5,522 bases of DNA, from positions 1 to 5,522 of the forward strand of contig JAYPEK010000101.1 in assembly GCA_038125725.1 (NCBI GenBank). Direction: 5' to 3'. Under the pieces are notes generated by a model. It made no database searches. It had not been told where the DNA came from and worked only from the letters and a program-made list of their open reading frames with translations. A program made the position numbers and the translations under genes. Of the stretch, positions 4,881 through 5,522 are shown piece after piece. Numbering within the stretch: the first letter of the stretch is position 1; each line of letters begins with the position of its first letter. The DNA comes from TMED8 sp038125725. Lineage in GTDB: Bacteria; Pseudomonadota; Alphaproteobacteria; Rhodospirillales; Casp-alpha2.

Positions 4881-5213
4881 ATGGCGCAGGTCGCGGTACA
4901 GATCAACGGGCGCTCCTACCAGATCGCCTGCGATGACGGGCAGGAGGCGCATCTCAAGCGCCTCGGCGATTACATCGACAACCGGGTGCAGGAACTGGTC
5001 GCCGCTGTCGGCCAGGTCGGCGACGCGCGGCTTCTGGTCATGGTGTCGCTGCTGATCGCCGATGAGCTCTCCGACGCCCACGCCGAACTCAGCGTCGCCA
5101 AGGGCGGCGACGGGGTGGCGGCGCGCATCGATCAGGAAGAGAGCCTGTCGCTGGCCATCGAAAACCTGGCCGAGCGCATCGAAACCATTGCCGAAAGCCT
5201 CGAAGCGACCTAG
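4881..5213 (+). CDS. zapA: Cell division protein ZapA
   Basis: ZapA binds FtsZ at midcell and bundles or aligns protofilaments of the Z ring. The 110-residue protein has the family layout: a small globular N-terminal domain (about 1-45) beginning VAVQINGRSYQIACDDGQE, with the LGDYIDNRV segment at 28-36, then the well-conserved GQVGDARLLVMVSLLIADEL (44-63), and a C-terminal coiled coil (about 62-108) that forms the antiparallel tetramer. There is no signal peptide, as expected for a cytoplasmic protein. The start ATG 4881 is seven bases after the zauP stop; GGAAGG (4864-4869) inside the end of zauP is the likely ribosome site, so the two are probably coupled. 6S RNA follows within about ten bases of the stop, an arrangement conserved across proteobacteria (zapA-ssrS-ygfA). 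Nothing in it is truncated or odd. Confidence 0.95.
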   Translation: MAQVAVQINGRSYQIACDDGQEAHLKRLGDYIDNRVQELVAAVGQVGDARLLVMVSLLIADELSDAHAELSVAKGGDGVAARIDQEESLSLAIENLAERIETIAESLEAT

Positions 5214-5215
5214 TT

Positions 5216-5392
5216 TCCCCCTTAGGGCGGAGTTGCTGCCACACCCGTTAGGTCTTTGAATCCCGGGGCCAACGATACCTCTTAGGGAACTGTCCCTGTA
5301 CGGCCCGTGGGCCGGACACACGGTGCCCACCTGTTAATCACAGGCCTAGAGGATTGATTACACCGACGGCCTGGTGGCGCCGCCCGTTATTA
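5216..5392 (+). ncRNA. ssrS: 6S RNA
   Basis: 6S RNA mimics an open promoter and sequesters sigma70 RNA polymerase in stationary phase. The segment sits between zapA and the folate cyclo-ligase, its usual place. Long-range pairing supports the closing stem: GGGCGG (5225-5230) with CCGCCC (5380-5385), and GCCAC (5238-5242) with GTGGC (5374-5378). A perfect inverted repeat CAGGCC (5341-5346)/GGCCTG (5368-5373) would form the hairpin on the 3' side of the central bubble. The segments CCAACGATACCTCTTAGG and CAGGCCTAGAGGATTGATTA resemble alphaproteobacterial 6S RNAs that I recall. Ends are approximate; the 3' end is placed in the AT-rich GTTATTATTT after the closing stem, which may also act as a terminator or processing site. 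Cotranscription with zapA and processing is likely, though a promoter of its own within zapA is possible. Confidence 0.88.
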
Positions 5393-5425
5393 TTTCCGTT
5401 ACCCGACCCGACGAAGCCCGAAGCC

Positions 5426-5522
5426 CTGCCTGATCTCGCCCAACAGAAACAAGCCTTTCGCGACACCGCGCGCCAGCGCCGTGCCGAGGCGGCGCGTGCC
5501 GCCGGCGTGGACGCCGCCGGCC
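5426..5522 (+). CDS. Probable 5-formyltetrahydrofolate cyclo-ligase, N-terminal part
   Basis: The frame beginning at or before 5426 is open to the right edge and encodes QQKQAFRDTARQRRAEAARA and onward, resembling the basic N-terminal helix of 5-formyltetrahydrofolate cyclo-ligase (YgfA/MTHFS), which makes 5,10-methenyltetrahydrofolate from 5-formyltetrahydrofolate using ATP. The position directly after 6S RNA is the conserved one. The substrate and ATP-binding motifs lie beyond the window. The start is unclear: there is no in-frame ATG, GTG or TTG between the 6S RNA and the conserved segment. CTG 5426 is the best-placed candidate, giving about seven residues before KQAF, but its Shine-Dalgarno is poor. 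An in-frame TTG at 5354 lies inside the 6S RNA and GTG 5507 is too far in. Family assignment is likely but rests on a short N-terminus and synteny. Confidence 0.65.
   Translation, partial: MPDLAQQKQAFRDTARQRRAEAARAAGVDAAG

Noticed and set aside
4839..5330. Minus-strand open frame of 163 codons opposite zapA and 6S RNA
   Set aside because: It is antisense to zapA and a structured RNA and has no family resemblance.

Overview
The window looks like ordinary chromosome from a GC-rich alphaproteobacterium, most likely Rhodospirillales-like. The evidence is the GC-rich third codon positions, the order zauP-zapA-6S RNA-(5-formyltetrahydrofolate cyclo-ligase), and the protein sequences of EF-P, SuhB-type phosphatase, ThiE and GAPDH. 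There is no CRISPR array, insertion sequence, phage gene or tRNA.

Layout. Positions 1-4287 are read on the minus strand. From the right these are gap (glyceraldehyde-3-phosphate dehydrogenase) followed by an intrinsic terminator; an uncharacterised 141-residue protein coupled by ATGA overlap to thiE (thiamine phosphate synthase); efp (elongation factor P) with a candidate promoter of its own; a SuhB-like inositol monophosphatase family gene starting 12 bases after efp; and the 5' end of an exported Pro/Ala/Lys-rich protein that runs off the left edge. Positions 4601-5522 are read on the plus strand: a small coiled-coil gene (zauP/DUF4164 type), zapA, 6S RNA (ssrS), and the 5' end of a probable 5-formyltetrahydrofolate cyclo-ligase. 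The two halves diverge from a 313-bp intergenic region (4288-4600).

How the parts work together. The plus-strand module pairs two Z-ring cytokinesis factors with 6S RNA, the regulator of sigma70 RNA polymerase, and a folate enzyme. The minus strand is housekeeping metabolism and translation. The divergent intergenic region is the most interesting stretch. It holds six GANTC sites (CcrM-type methylation sites) in 235 bp against six in the whole remainder, a perfect 9-bp DnaA box, a helically phased 8-bp direct repeat and an 8-bp inverted repeat in the gap leader. This suggests that division genes and central glycolysis are tied to the cell cycle at one control region. I do not see a wholly new multigene system; the uncharacterised 141-residue gene is the main unknown protein.
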